The position numbers were made by a program, and so were the translations under genes. A DNA stretch of 64,000 bases from Prostheceraeus crozeri (taxonomy: Eukaryota; Platyhelminthes; Polycladida; Euryleptidae): the NCBI GenBank assembly GCA_907163375.1, contig CAJQUW010015614.1, positions 124,001 to 188,000 of the forward strand, read 5' to 3'. Each line of letters begins with the position of its first letter. Positions within the stretch are counted from its first letter, which is position 1. Shown one piece after another: positions 22,950 to 33,761 of this stretch. Under the pieces are notes generated by a model. The model was not told where the DNA came from. It made no database searches and saw nothing but the letters and a program-made list of their open reading frames with translations.

Positions 22950-23191
22950 TTTCGCGTTGAAGTAAAAGATGATCAAGACACAGGTCGCGGAACAGCCAGG
23001 AGAACTAAGTTAGGCCGCAATAGTGAAAGGTTTAGGAAGGCACATTTCACTTTCTTTAACCCAATTATGCAGTCGCTGACAAGTGTGTCTAAGTGGAAAT
23101 GCGTGCGATGCCTGTACCACTTGTGCATTGCATGAAGCTCAACTTCCATTCTAGAGGCTGTTATTGCTATCAATTTCTATGTTCCATGATG
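22950..23191. mobile_element. hAT-type MITE, diverged copy
   Basis: It follows the 256 bp MITE of 3837-4092 and 23355-23610 through AGGTCGCGG, GTGCATTGCATGAAGCTYAA, CCATTCTAGAGG and the TTTCTATG end, but with many changes and no target duplication. The 5' end is lost in the tandem array. Confidence 0.7.
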
Positions 23192-23354
23192 CAATCTCAG
23201 TATGACCAAGATATCTCAGATATGCTTTGCATTGAGTTTAACACCATAAGTTCATCATTCTGAAATATTAAAGAACCAGACGGTCAAAAAAACAAAAGAA
23301 TGCAGAGAGCACGCACTTCCATAATAGCAGTTCCTAAATGCTGTTGGTTTCCAC

Positions 23355-23610
23355 CATAGAAATAAACTGTTTATCTGAAGTTCGCTAGAATGGAAATTGA
23401 CTCAAGGTCGCGGCACATCCGGGGGAACTAAGTTGGGGCATGAGGAACCAATTAAAAGCTTCGATTTACTCATGTGACTGATTCTAACCCAATGATACAG
23501 ACGTTGGCAGGTGCATCCAAGTGAAAATGCGTGCGATTTATGTGCTGTTATTGTGCATTGCATGAAGCTTAATTTCCATTCTAGAGGTTTTATTGTTGTC
23601 AGTTTCTATG
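23355..23610. mobile_element. hAT-type MITE, 256 bp, copy 2
   Basis: Same length and almost the same sequence as the copy at 3837-4092, with a perfect 8 bp duplication GTTTCCAC (23347-23354 and 23611-23618). The pair defines a recently active non-autonomous hAT family. Confidence 0.9.
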
Positions 23611-23618
23611 GTTTCCAC

Positions 23619-24702
23619 AGTAGCTAACAATGTTTAGGTACCCGGTACCCGTCTACTCAACATGTATGTACCTATCAGTGTATTTGCAAAGATTCAAGGT
23701 AAATTCCCATCAAATATAAAATCATTTTGATGAAATAAATGGCAGTACATCGCTTTACTTTCAGAATTCTTGTCAGATTTCTTTGAATTTCTTTGATACA
23801 ATCCCGGTACCATAAGCATTTCAATTATCTTCTGTGATGACTGTTAAGTCGATGGCGTGTTTACGATGACGCGGCAGAAGCATTTAAGCATCGACGAGTG
23901 AAATGATAGAAAATTGAATATAGCAGCAGAAAAAGTTAAACAGTCTCCTTGGTAATAGAAGTATCGATATCTGTTGGGATTCAAGATGTTCAAGTTCCAG
24001 ATAATTGGTGAAGCATGTATAATTAGCTCTGACGATTGCGCTTAGATTGGCCTACTTCTTCATTTTTCCATTCGATTCATTGCCAAATTACTTTCACTGA
24101 TTTTTCAAAGCTAATTGCCTACGCCGCCGCCATGGCATCCTATTGCTTCGGCTGAATCATTGGAAGGCCTGCATTAGTGGAAGTGATTCGCCGCTTGTCG
24201 AATTTTTACTGCAATCGTCTTACCGCTACGACTGTCGACTTGTGCTTCTGTGACTTTTAGTTTTACCGTTTTTCTAAACTTTTCACAATAACCTCGTTGG
24301 ACTTATCCGACTGGAAGACTGCATTTATGCCCTATTTTGAAAGTATAACCTCTTTCACAGGTCTTCTTTTGCCACGTTTTCAAAGATTGTTGAAGAATTC
24401 TTCAAATGAAATCCACTGATTTTCAATATCGTCATTCCGCAGTTACGAATCTATGAATCACATCATCGTCATCTATTGCATCACAGACAAGAACATTAGA
24501 AATTCAAATGTTGTGTGAGCGCTACTTATTTAGATATTTGATAGTAGACTGTGTGCAGCTCACTGGTTTTCTGCTCACATCGGCTCTCGTGTCGTGCACC
24601 GAAATGTGCGATTTTCGATCAACTTGATATTTTACTGCATAGTTTCAATATTCTTAATTCATTTAATCTGTTAGAGATACTACATAATTAGAGAGAGACA
24701 CT
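23619..24702. other. 1.1 kb without a supportable gene
   Basis: Includes GTACC-rich text near 23640 and ordinary unique-looking sequence. No open frame or RNA gene was recognised. Confidence 0.5.
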
Positions 24703-25078
24703 TTCGATTTTAATATGCGCTTTGGAGGAGCCATCACACACGATTACCGTGAGGGTAAGAGGTAGCATTCCAATTGTTCATTCCTGTCTCTGATGTGACC
24801 TTTGGTGCGCAGGTGTGATCGAGGCTAGGAAGGCTTGTCCTCTCTACTAAAACCGAGTGAAAAGACAATCCTTTTCTCACCATCATGGTTCATTCCCTCA
24901 ACTATTACAAGCTTTGCATGCTGCAGTGTCTCTGTACTTTTGTTTGACGGAGAAAGTTGACATCAAGACAGTGACAGCTATGCACGAGGATAAATAATTT
25001 CTTTGTATTGTATTTCGGGTCTAGTTATAGGCCGGAGTCTGGAGTCCTATCATTTGATTGGACTCCGACTCCGCATCC
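24703..25078 (-). mobile_element. hAT element H1, truncated copy
   Basis: It matches one end of the hAT element at 33031-33753: CGCTTTGGAGGAGCCATCAC, GATCGAGGCTAGGAAGGC, then the end GGACTCCGACTCCGCATCCC. The half that carries the BED finger is missing. Confidence 0.75.
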
Positions 25079-25425
25079 CCGCTTCTGAGAGACTGCTTGA
25101 AGCCGAGTAATGTCGACCGTCTTGTATAGTAAATAGCTTGCAGATATCGGTAATGCTCCGTATTTTTCTGCATTTTGTGATGTGATCAGGTATTTCCAAA
25201 AAGGAATAGAAAACTCTTCCTTTGCTATATACATGTGCAAATTTAAAAGTGTCAATTAAAAACCCGACTTTTCGTCCACCACTGACTTAGCATTTTAGTC
25301 ATTGCAATTTTCTGCCATTTTTTGTTGCATTTCTGTTTTTAAGTTTTGAAGAATTCCATTAGAACTACGACAGAGACGTTCGGGTTAAGTGCAATGAGTC
25401 ACTTGCAAGTGCTGGCAAGACAAAA

Positions 25426-25897
25426 TTAAAGGAGGCCGATATAAGTCGTCTTCGAATTCCAGTACGGAATCTTCCTTGTAGACTTCATAAAATTTGTCAT
25501 TAAAGATAGAGGCCTTATTTCCAAGATTTTGAAGTTTTTGGTGATCATGACACGACAGTCTAGAATGTAAGGTGAATCATCTTTCACCTTTACTTCAATA
25601 CGTGTTTCAACGTAAAATCTCGTTACGCCGGTGTGAACACCTGCGGCTATCACAGCCTATTTCATAGTATTACCCCAATTCAATGGTCATTTTGTGTATT
25701 TTTCCTAATTATTTGAATTCTCTGTGTATCTGCAAGTCGTCCTTCACTTTTATCATGACATCTGAAGTTGCTTGTAATTGCAGAATAACATTTTCATAGA
25801 TGCAAGGGCTACCTTTGAAGGAGCAATTTTCACATTTCATATGCACTAGGCCTACATGTATTTGAGTTGTATAACTTACATAAATCCAACTTATCAA
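25426..25897 (-). pseudogene. Coding-like fragment, weakly cadherin-like
   Basis: Two minus-strand frames look protein-like. At 25709-25897, ILQLQATSDVMIKVKDD follows a short Cys-rich stretch; at 25426-25653, RIEVKVKDDSPYILDCRV follows. Shifting frame near 25510 gives IFNDKFYEVYKEDSVLEFED. The alternation V.VKDDSPY.LD ... F...FYEV..EDS resembles the end of one cadherin repeat and the start of the next, with the Ca-binding motif lost. A frame change within so short a stretch argues for a decayed duplicate or retrocopy. The identification is a guess. Confidence 0.2.
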
Positions 25898-25966
25898 CTC
25901 CTATTTTACTCCTATATAGCTTCTCGAAGCATTCAACAGAGTTTGGCGTCTCAAATAGTATTAATT

Positions 25967-26184
25967 ATTGCGGAGACTGAAAACTTTCTAAAGTTGCTGA
26001 AATTGGTGATTTTAAATTGCTTTCCATTGTGCGAAGATGAACTAGTATAGAGTAAATGATCATCGCTATTTGAAAATTGATACTATAAACTTGAAATGTC
26101 TGGCATTGATAGGTTGAAGGTGCGTAGGTTGCTAAATCTGCACCGTAGTAGTTTAGTTATTGTGCATGAAATAAGGCAATTGGG
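25967..26184 (+). repeat. Direct repeat D, copy 1
   Basis: Nearly identical to 26989-27212, with shared AAAGTTGCTGAAATTGGTGA and ATCTGCACCGTAGTAGTT. The two copies flank a block holding a LINE tail and a foldback family A end. Confidence 0.85.
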
Positions 26185-26187
26185 GAT

Positions 26188-26806
26188 AGATAGATAGAGG
26201 TTTTTTATTTATAGAATGAAAATCAAAATCAAATTCAAGTGAATACAAGGAAAATCAACGCACAAACTTGAGGTTATGTAGTTCTATGACTTTATGAATA
26301 AAAGTTTTCTGTCTTCGGATTGTTCTACTTTTAGGAACAGAAAAACGTCCAGATGGCAGCTTCGTAGGGATCAGATAATTCAGCGGGTGTGAGTCAGTTT
26401 CCATGATTGTCTTCCAAATTTCACAAGCAAAATATTCAAATCGTTGAATTAGGGGCGGGAGACATTCGCAGTCGGTTGATTCACAAAAAAGTCTGTGTCA
26501 GCGGTCCTGAATTTTAGTTAAAATTTGAACTTCTGATCGCACCACAGAAAGTAGCAGACGCGTACTCCATAGCATTCCTCATAGTTGATATGTATACTGA
26601 CTTCAATTGTTCGCTGGACAAGGAAAAGCGCAAGGATTGAAGAGCATAATGGCTTTTACGGGCTTGCTTTGCGATATGCTGAAAATGATCTTTCCATGTA
26701 CAATTTTCATTGAAATAAACACCAAGATACTTAACAGTTGGCGAGAGCTCAATGGTAAACTGCGATGAGATTCTGTTTACATCGATACTTCGACTAACAA
26801 ACAGGT
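26188..26806 (-). pseudogene. 3' end of a LINE (5'-truncated, minus strand)
   Basis: On the minus strand the open text reads VKYLGVYFNENCTWKDHF then HIAKQARKSHYALQSLRFSL then MRNAMEYAS. This is the region just after the reverse transcriptase palm of CR1/Jockey-type LINEs, similar in layout to the LINEs at 41163 and 49095. A stop follows, then decayed text. The 3' tail is (CTAT)n at 26188-26200. Insertion cut into direct repeat D. Confidence 0.75.
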
Positions 26807-26811
26807 GTTTG

Positions 26812-26990
26812 GTTAATACTAATTAATAATTTGTTATTATTAAGGTAGAGTATTAATAATTAATACTCTACCTAACATATTTACTCCATGATAACGGCTA
26901 TATCAAAAATTTCATGCTAAACTGAACACCCCAATTTAACTCACAGTACCTATTACATAATTATATATCTATAAATGCTTGCAAATAATG
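26812..26990 (+). repeat. Foldback family A end plus shared flank
   Basis: Matches 32742-32941, including the perfect palindrome GGTAGAGTATTAAT-A-ATTAATACTCTACC and the following CCATGATAACGGCTATATCA. It is the end of a family A element whose body is absent here. Confidence 0.75.
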
Positions 26991-27212
26991 GGAAAATATT
27001 GCAGACTGTATTGCAAATAAAGTTGCTGAAATTGGTGATTTTAAATTGCTTTCCAATGTATAAAGATGGACTAGTATAGAGTAAATGAACATCGCTATAT
27101 GAAAATTGATGCTATAAACCTGAAATGTCTGACATGGATAAGGTTAAGGTGCGTAGATTGCCAAATCTGCACCGTAGTAGTTCAGTTATTGTACATGAAA
27201 TAAGGCAATTAC
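26989..27212 (+). repeat. Direct repeat D, copy 2
   Basis: Second copy of the repeat at 25967-26184, about 1 kb downstream in the same orientation. It ends at the shared AAATAAGGCAATT. Confidence 0.85.
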
Positions 27213-27645
27213 ATCGCATTGCTTCCTAAACTAATATTTTGCTTCATCATTGGACGTCATATTCTCCAGTTCTTCGTATTTTTGTAACTTGCTACAACAT
27301 ATTATGTTTTCATTTCTATGTTTTTATTTTGATTTTCTCATAAATTTCACAGAATGTTTTCTTATTTCATTAGAATAAATTCGAGAATGTCTCCGAACTA
27401 GTTGTGGAAGAGGCCATCGACTCTAAACCAGGACACATTACAATCGGCAATAAATTGTCGGTTTGTAATTAAACTTCTGAGATTCTATTATTCAGCCATT
27501 TTTAATCGCTTTCAGTTTCTCTACCTGAGACAGCACAAGATAACCCACGAATTCACTTTGATACAATGCTACAGGCCAGGGTAGTTAGAAATGTGCTGAC
27601 TTTTGAGTGTTTGATATCGGAACAAAAAAGAAATGCAATTACAAT
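27213..27645. other. No recognised feature
   Basis: AT-rich; one 60-codon open frame without motifs. Confidence 0.4.
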
Positions 27646-28076
27646 AATTTTCGATTCTCCTCTTTCGAATGGCAGTGCCTATTTTGCATGATTCGAAGAC
27701 CTTCATACAAAAAATTCAAATTTAAAATTGAACATTCAATTTTTTTCATTTTTTATGAATGTATGTATATTTTTTCACTCGTCAAAAATTGCTCATTACA
27801 ACTAAAGTACCCATCTCTGCAAACTTGTATTAAAGCATATCTATTTGGTGTTATTATTCTAATCTAATTTTAGTTCTATAAATAGCAATTTGAAATTTGA
27901 AATTTGAACGTCGAAAAATGCATTTTTCTATTTTTACAAATGTCTCGCTCTAATGACTTATTCGTTATAAAGACAAAGTTCCGTATGCAATCTTTCGAAT
28001 GTTGACACGTATATTGCATTTTTGAAGTGGATTTCATATCTAAAGATTCGCATCAAAGCTTCATATACTTCATAGA
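27646..28076 (+). repeat. Dispersed repeat DR2, copy 1
   Basis: Nearly identical to 30919-31372, with shared CATGATTCGAAGACCTTCAT and GTCTCGCTCTAATGACTTAT. It ends about 20 bp before the mariner insertion at 28096. The two copies lie in the same orientation about 3.3 kb apart. Confidence 0.85.
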
Positions 28077-28095
28077 CCTATACTGTATATGTATA

Positions 28096-29640
28096 CAGGG
28101 TGTCCGTAAATTCACTTAACTTTTAAATTGAATATCTACATGAGAAAGCAATAAACTTTTTCATCACAAACCATGTTATGTTATGCAACATAGAGGGGAA
28201 TTTACGAATTTAACAATAAGAAGCCAATATTTGATGATTAAAATGTTCAAATCAAATGCTCGAAATGATCGCCGTCGCAAGCAATCAGTGCAGTCCATCG
28301 CCAAATAATATCGAAAACACCCTCGGCAAGTTCTTCACGTGTGACTTCATTGCAGATGTCAGTGATCTTCTCACTCGACTGGTCCAGGTTTTGTGGCTTA
28401 CCCTGATCGTATATCTTCGCTTTCATCCATCTCCAGAAACAAAAGTCGAGAGGATTCAGATCAGGTGAACGTAGAGGACACTCGGTCACATCCTCGACTT
28501 ATCACGCGATTTGAGATGCTTGTTGATTGCTTGACATCTGACTAGATGTGGCAATTGTGCGCATTAACGATCCTATCGACTGAAAAACACGCCTCGTCAG
28601 ACCAGACGATTACATTCTACATTCGATTACATTCTGATTGTGGAGAAGCCATCTCGCAAACTCACAGCGCTTTGTCTAGTCGGCCGACTCAAGTGCTTGC
28701 ACGACTTGTAATTTGTACGGGTGGAGTCCTAGTTCATGCCGAAAGATTTTATGGACACTAGTCTTTGAAATGGTACCAACCTCTTCAGCCATTGATTTTG
28801 AACTAGTCTCCTCGACGACGCGATTCACAGTTGAAATTGTCATGTCATCCACTGTAGGACAACCACTGCGAGGTTTATCATGAACGCTGCCAGTTTCTTC
28901 AAACTTTTTGATGATATTTGTAATCGATGCTGCTGTAAAAGGATCTTTGTGAATGCGTCTTTGAGTCTTAAACTTTCGAAGAGCAGCTGTATCACTTCTA
29001 TTGCATGCATAGAGGCACTGAACTATCTCTATCCGAGTCTGAAGATCCATTGTGAATACGATAGGCAGCGATTGTACCACTTCACTGTGGGATTTCGAAC
29101 ATAGCATGAGGAAACTCTATGATGCAGACTAAACCTATTGGTTGACACACACGTCTTTGTCATTGGTTAGCGAAAACCATCACGTCATGGATATGGGATA
29201 TTTCAATTCTATGCCATGAAGGCTGATTAATTTGACGTTCTCAATTGAAGATGATACGATGTGAATCAATCAATGACTAGGCATGTCGTCATGGCTGGTG
29301 ATGAAAGTTTCATAGAATTGAATAAGGGAAAATTTTGAGCTATGTCTCCTGGGTAAGGTTAATTGAAATAATTGACAATACGGCGAATTGACTTAAACAT
29401 TTACTGAAACTGAAATGAATTGACCAAAACTATAATTGTTCATGTAATTTTCATCACAAAATTGACTGCATGCAGAATATAAAAATTAAGCAGCTAAATA
29501 ATCGAATATTCATTTCTTATGGTTAGATTCGCAAATTCCCCTTTATGTTGCGCAATGTAACATGGCTTGTGATAAAAAAGTTTATTGCTTTCTCATGTAG
29601 ATATTCAATTTAAAAGTCAAGCGAATTTACGGACACCCTG
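28096..29640 (-). mobile_element. Mariner-family DNA transposon, decayed, ends intact
   Basis: Terminal inverted repeats of about 114 bp begin CAGGGTGTCCGTAAATTC and differ at only a few bases. TA dinucleotides flank both ends (28094-28095 and 29641-29642), the duplication used by the Tc1/mariner superfamily. Inside is one minus-strand transposase gene, no longer functional. The well-kept ends mean it could still be moved by a transposase supplied from elsewhere. Confidence 0.92.
28247..29050 (-). pseudogene. Mariner-type transposase, broken
   Basis: Cut-and-paste transposase of the DDE/D type, read on the minus strand. The start MDLQTRIEIVQCLY at 29050 opens a paired-like helix-turn-helix (AALRKFKTQRRIH, then TITNIIKKFEETGSVHDKPR-like text and TVNRVVEE). 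Next comes HPYKLQVVQALESAD, a stop, and CEFARWLL. A further frame gives IVWSDEACFSVDRIVNAHNC, holding the first catalytic Asp. The block with the second Asp is missing, and text resumes at RSPDLNPLDFCFWRWMK, which holds the third acidic residue. Known members are about 340 residues, so an internal deletion of roughly 100 codons plus a stop and a frameshift inactivate it. Confidence 0.9.
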
Positions 29641-29698
29641 TATTTTTGGTATATGTGTATGCTTTTGCTGTATATGTATATGTAAAAAAACATAAATT

Positions 29699-29770
29699 GA
29701 TGCAGTTAATGAGCGTCTTAGCAATGTTTAATATATCTTAAACAATGTTAAGACGCTCAATAGCTGAATC
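29699..29770. ncRNA. Pre-miRNA-like hairpin candidate
   Basis: A 72-base stretch folds into one stem of about 33 pairs with a few isolated mismatches: GCGTCTTAGCAATGTTTAA against its partner TTAAACAATGTTAAGACGC, around loop TATATC, with the lower stem continuing through GATGCAG/CTGAATC. Size and bulges suit an animal microRNA precursor. Since the window is full of other hairpins, a tiny MITE remnant is an equal possibility. Either strand could be the transcribed one. Confidence 0.3.
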
Positions 29771-30368
29771 TATTTATATTATTTACATATATTTATAATA
29801 ATATTATTTTATTTTAAATTATTTAGGGTAGCCCAGATACATCTTACTAGCTTTGAAAGCGTGTAGGTTCAAGTAGAAGAAACATATTATACTGAAACAT
29901 CTGTCATTTTAATGGTTAAGACAACCCATTTTGCTCTCCAAAAAATGAAGCTTAAGTTTTCTTAAGTTATTTTTTCTCAGTGTGCTCTAAAACATTCTGC
30001 AATTTTCTATTAAAATCAACTATTTTTTATAAAAGTCATGCTTGAAAGAACAAACAAAGTTACAATGATTATGTATATCTATATATAGCACAGATGTAGC
30101 TTACTATTTTCAAATTCATCTAATAAATCATTTACCTATTGCATTTAATGAGATGTTATTTTAAAGTGAAAAATATCCCATAGTACATCATTTCGACATA
30201 ATTTTCCATCAAAGAAACAAAAATTTGAAAAGAAAATTTTGATTTATTTAGCTATAATGCGATCATTCAAAATAATTCATGGTGAATATCATTCTATATG
30301 GTCTCATGGTCATTTTCACAACAACGATTCTGTTGCGAAATGTCGCTACAGCTAACATTCTTCTATCA
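29771..30368. other. AT-rich spacer
   Basis: Poly-T and poly-A-rich sequence with no recognised feature. Confidence 0.5.
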
Positions 30369-30590
30369 TCACTCATCAGAAGTCTCCCTAGCAGAAGATC
30401 GAATCTTTTCTTTAAGATTCTCGATTGACTGAAATCGCCTCAAAACCAATAATCCATGGGAGCAGTCTAGGGTCAGATGGCCACGGAAAAAGCGAACGTC
30501 TGCATCTAAAGCCTGTTGAGAAGAAGCTGAAGCAATGTTAAAAGAAGCTAATAACACATAGCAGAAAAGCTCAATCGTTCGACTCATCAT
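30369..30590 (-). CDS. Putative small secreted protein, 73 aa
   Basis: Begins MMSRTIELFCYVLLASFNIA, a good N-terminal signal peptide with a likely cut after SASA-type residues. A polar, mostly charged remainder ends EKIRSSARETSDE. No family is recognised and only one Cys follows the signal. Its ATG overlaps the stop of another minus-strand ORF (30587-30790) by ATGA, odd for a eukaryotic gene and possibly a sign that both belong to one decayed or spliced gene. Codon or conservation support is lacking. Confidence 0.25.
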   Translation of the reverse strand: MMSRTIELFCYVLLASFNIASASSQQALDADVRFFRGHLTLDCSHGLLVLRRFQSIENLKEKIRSSARETSDE

Positions 30591-30790
30591 TGAGCAGGAA
30601 TTTCACTGACTTGCGCTTTCAATCTTGCAATGAGTTTGTCACCATTGATCGATTCCTCATTGAAATTTGAATATGAATTGATTGCACAGATAATGGACAA
30701 CACAACACAGATATCTGAGTGGATCATTGTAACTTCCTTTGTTCTTGCAAGCATGAATTGCATTGAAAATGCTTGATTTTTATAAAACAT
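30587..30790 (-). CDS. Putative small ORF with hydrophobic N terminus
   Basis: From an internal Met the text MIHSDICVVLSIICAINSYS is signal-peptide-like, followed by NFNEESINGDKLIARLKAQV. It overlaps the next ORF (30369-30590) by four bases. Two tandem signal-peptide-like ORFs are unusual. They could be the products of a small duplicated gene, or chance frames in AT-rich DNA. Confidence 0.2.
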   Translation of the reverse strand: MFYKNQAFSMQFMLARTKEVTMIHSDICVVLSIICAINSYSNFNEESINGDKLIARLKAQVSEIPAQ

Positions 30791-30918
30791 TTTTAGAGCA
30801 CACAGAGAAAATATGACTTAGTTTATCAGGCCGGGCGATCTTTACCCCTCAAATTTCCCATGTTCCGATGAATAAAACAGTATGAAATTAAGGTTAATAA
30901 AGGTTAATAAAGGTTAAT

Positions 30919-31372
30919 AAATTTCGACTCTCCTCTTTCGAATGGCAGCGGCTATTGTGCATGATTCGAAGACCTTCATACCAAAAATTCAAATTTAAAT
31001 ATTGAATATTCAATTTTTTTCATTTTTTATGAATGTATGTATATTTTTTCACTCGTCAAAAATTGCTCATTACAACTAAAGTACCCATATCTGTAAACTT
31101 GTGTTGAAGTATATATTTGGTGTTATTATTGAACGTTAATTTTAGTTCTATAAATAGCAATTTGAAATTTGAACGTCAAAGAATGTCTTTTCATGTATTA
31201 TTGTATTTTTCTATTTTTACAAATGTCTCGCTCTAATGACTTATTCGTTATAAAGACAAAGTTCCGTATGCAATCTTTCGAATGTTGACATGTAGTTTGC
31301 ATTTTTGAAGTGGATTTCATATCTAAAAATTCGCATCAAGGCTTATGCTTCATTGGCCTATATACTTCATGT
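30919..31372 (+). repeat. Dispersed repeat DR2, copy 2
   Basis: Second copy of the repeat at 27646-28076, preceded by three tandem copies of AAAGGTTAAT (about 30888-30918). It has a small insertion, GTCTTTTCATGTATT-like, relative to copy 1. Confidence 0.85.
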
Positions 31373-31568
31373 AAAAAATGCTCAAAATGCATTTTTGGAG
31401 AATAAAGTGGGGGGTGTTTTCACCATTAAAATGGCAGATTTGCATTATGATATGTTTCCCTCAGTACTCCGAGGCGATGAAAAGCTAAGGTCTGGAGGCT
31501 AAGTTGCTCACAAAAATATAGCGACAACTTCATAGCAACCAAACTGCAATAAAGTCGAATCCAACGGT

Positions 31569-32828
31569 CATAGAGTAAGTCTACTATGAAGCGCATTAGA
31601 ATACAAGTCTTCATGGAAAAGTTGAGATCTCATTGTGCATCTTAGCTGAAATCTCTTACAAGTTTTTTATTCAATTATCATCGGCATGATTTTATGATTC
31701 ACTAAATGCACGTTTCATTTCTTGAATATGAATAGTAATGTAGGCCCATTTACATATTTTAAAGTTAATTGGGATCATTGTCTTTGATTATGTTATTCTG
31801 CTCTTCCAGCGGCAGGTATCTTGTGACATGATCAGAGAAACACTCTTAACCCTAAAGTTTATAGTATTGCATTTTCGCAACATAGCATTCAGGTACTAGA
31901 TTTACACATATATCCTCCGAATTTACATTTCTATGACCTGCGATCTTCTGAATTGTGATGATTCAAATAATTTGGGCCTCTTTACAGGTCCGTCGTTTGC
32001 TTTGATTTCCAGCAATGCTTGTAAATGTGAAATTTAAATTAAATATTTTTTCGAGTTTTTATTCATTTCATATATTTTCATGCAGATACCTACAGCAAGC
32101 ATGTCGGAAGCTGAAAATTACAGGTTATCTTATCAAAATATCTAGAAACAAAATCCACACGGCGCTGAATAATGAAACTTTAGTTGTACTTGATTATGAT
32201 CAAATTTAGGTTTGTTGCACTTTCGCAACGGTATGCAAAATCGCACTATGTTGCATTTTCGCAACAAACCGTGATTTGAATTTTTGTGTCTCATTAAAGC
32301 GAAAATGCAACAGAGTGCGGTTTTGCATAGTGTTGCGATAGTGCAACAAACTGATATCTATGGTATGCACACATATTTTCGAAAAAGCAAATTTTGTTTG
32401 AGCATTAGTAAGTGTGCAATGATTCAATGACGTTTGAATTTTATCAATATTTTTGTTATTTCTTATCTCATGCAGTTTAGGGTTAAGAAAACACTCTTCA
32501 GGTTGAGCATGAAAGTAATAGGAACCCATCGAATTGCTAATTTGAAAAGCATTACATTTCCAAGATTGTCATGACAAACAGGATTTGTAAAAAACTTTGT
32601 TTCTTACTTGTACTGCTATCATGATCAGTCAATTCCGTGGTAATTTCTCCGAAACTGCAAAAGTTACATGTCTCACATTTGGTGCTGTGTCAACTCGAGT
32701 TCATTTACTAAAATCGAAACTGCATACACATTGGGGATTTAATTAATACTAATTAATAATTAAAAAATTAATTATTGTTAGGGTAGAGTATTAATAATTA
32801 ATACTCTACCTAACATATTTACTCCATG
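31569..32828 (+). repeat. Foldback family A, copy with inserts
   Basis: Starts CATAGAGTAAGTCTACTATG and ends AATACTCTACCTAACATATTTACTC. It matches the right arm of 36572-38366 in two blocks (about 31590-31840 and 32480-32730). The middle is replaced by other sequence that includes a 142 bp MITE at 32210-32351. The first 300 bp or so of the arm are missing. Confidence 0.7.
32210..32351. mobile_element. Short TIR element, 142 bp
   Basis: Inverted arms of about 50 bp start GTTTGTTGCACTTTCGCAAC and end with the complement GTTGCGATAGTGCAACAAAC. Both contain TATGCAAAAYCGCAC and TTGCATTTTCGC. No target duplication is obvious. Non-coding. Confidence 0.75.
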
Positions 32829-33030
32829 ATAACGGCTATATCAAACATTTCATGCCAAGCTTAACACCCCAATTTAACTCACAGTACCTATTACATAACT
32901 AGATATCTACATGTATAAATGCTTGCAAACAATGGGAAACTCAGACTTTTGAAAAAGTCATTTTCAAAATATGAATCAAATTTGTAGGCTTGCCGTGGGA
33001 GCGGGATTTTCTATGGCATGGGATTAGCAG

Positions 33031-33753
33031 CAGGGATGCGGAGTCGGAGTCCTGGAGTCCTATCATTTTTGCTGGAGTCGGAGTCCTATCAAATGATAGG
33101 ACTCCAGACTCCAGCCTACAACTAGACCCGAAATAATTATTTATTCTCGTGCATGGCTGTCACTGTCTTGATGTCAACTTTCTCCGTCAAACAAAAGTAC
33201 AGAGACACTGCTGCATGGAAAGCTTGTCACAGTTGAGGGAATTAACCGTGATGGTGAAAAGGGATTGTTTTTTCACTCGGTGATTTAGTGTAGAAGACAA
33301 GCCTTCCTAGCCTCTATCACACCCACGCACCTAAGGTCACATCAGGGACAAAAATGAAATAAGTTTGTTTGAAAACATTACCTCTTACCCTCACGTTAAT
33401 CGTGTGTGATGTCTCCTCTAAAGCGCATATTAAAATCGAAAGTGTACTCATATTTTTTGGAGAAGGATGAGGTTTTTCGCGCGTGATACAGAATGGAGAA
33501 AAACCGTGTGAAGAACACATCAAGAAGATGGGAGGAGCCGAGTCGCATGCATCCAACTTAAAGCGACATTTGATAAACTTTCATCGAAAATGATTGATAA
33601 TTGATGCAATGATCACTAAATATCGATTCAGGTGAGCCTATAATGATGTATGATGTAGGTTGCCAGTTAATTTTTCAAAAAGCTAAGCTTATATACTTGC
33701 CACCCGGAGTCGGAGTCGGAGTCATATCAAAATGATAGGACTCCGCATCCCTG
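33031..33753 (+). mobile_element. hAT element H1, 723 bp, non-autonomous
   Basis: The ends are CAGGGATGCGGAGTC and its complement GACTCCGCATCCCTG, flanked by a perfect 8 bp duplication ATTAGCAG (33023-33030 and 33754-33761). This is diagnostic of the hAT superfamily. GGAGTCGGAGTCCTATCA-like words repeat near both ends and may be subterminal transposase sites. It carries only a BED-finger fragment, not a dimerisation or DDE domain. Other copies are at 54899-55820 and 24703-25078. Confidence 0.92.
33477..33593 (+). pseudogene. BED zinc-finger fragment of a hAT transposase
   Basis: Thirty-eight codons and a stop read SRVIQNGEKPCEEHIKKMGG, then AESHASNLKRHLINFHRK. The block SNLKRHL...H is the C-terminal half of a BED zinc finger, the DNA-binding domain at the N terminus of hAT transposases. 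The upstream half with the usual aromatic residues is interrupted by a stop in this copy. The copy at 55042-55197 keeps more of it (KVYSHFLKKDGGYSC). No transposase domain follows, so at most a DNA-binding peptide could be made. Confidence 0.7.
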
Positions 33754-33761
33754 ATTAGCAG

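Noticed and set aside
28256-28761. Plus-strand frames inside the mariner
   Set aside because: Antisense shadows of the transposase gene.
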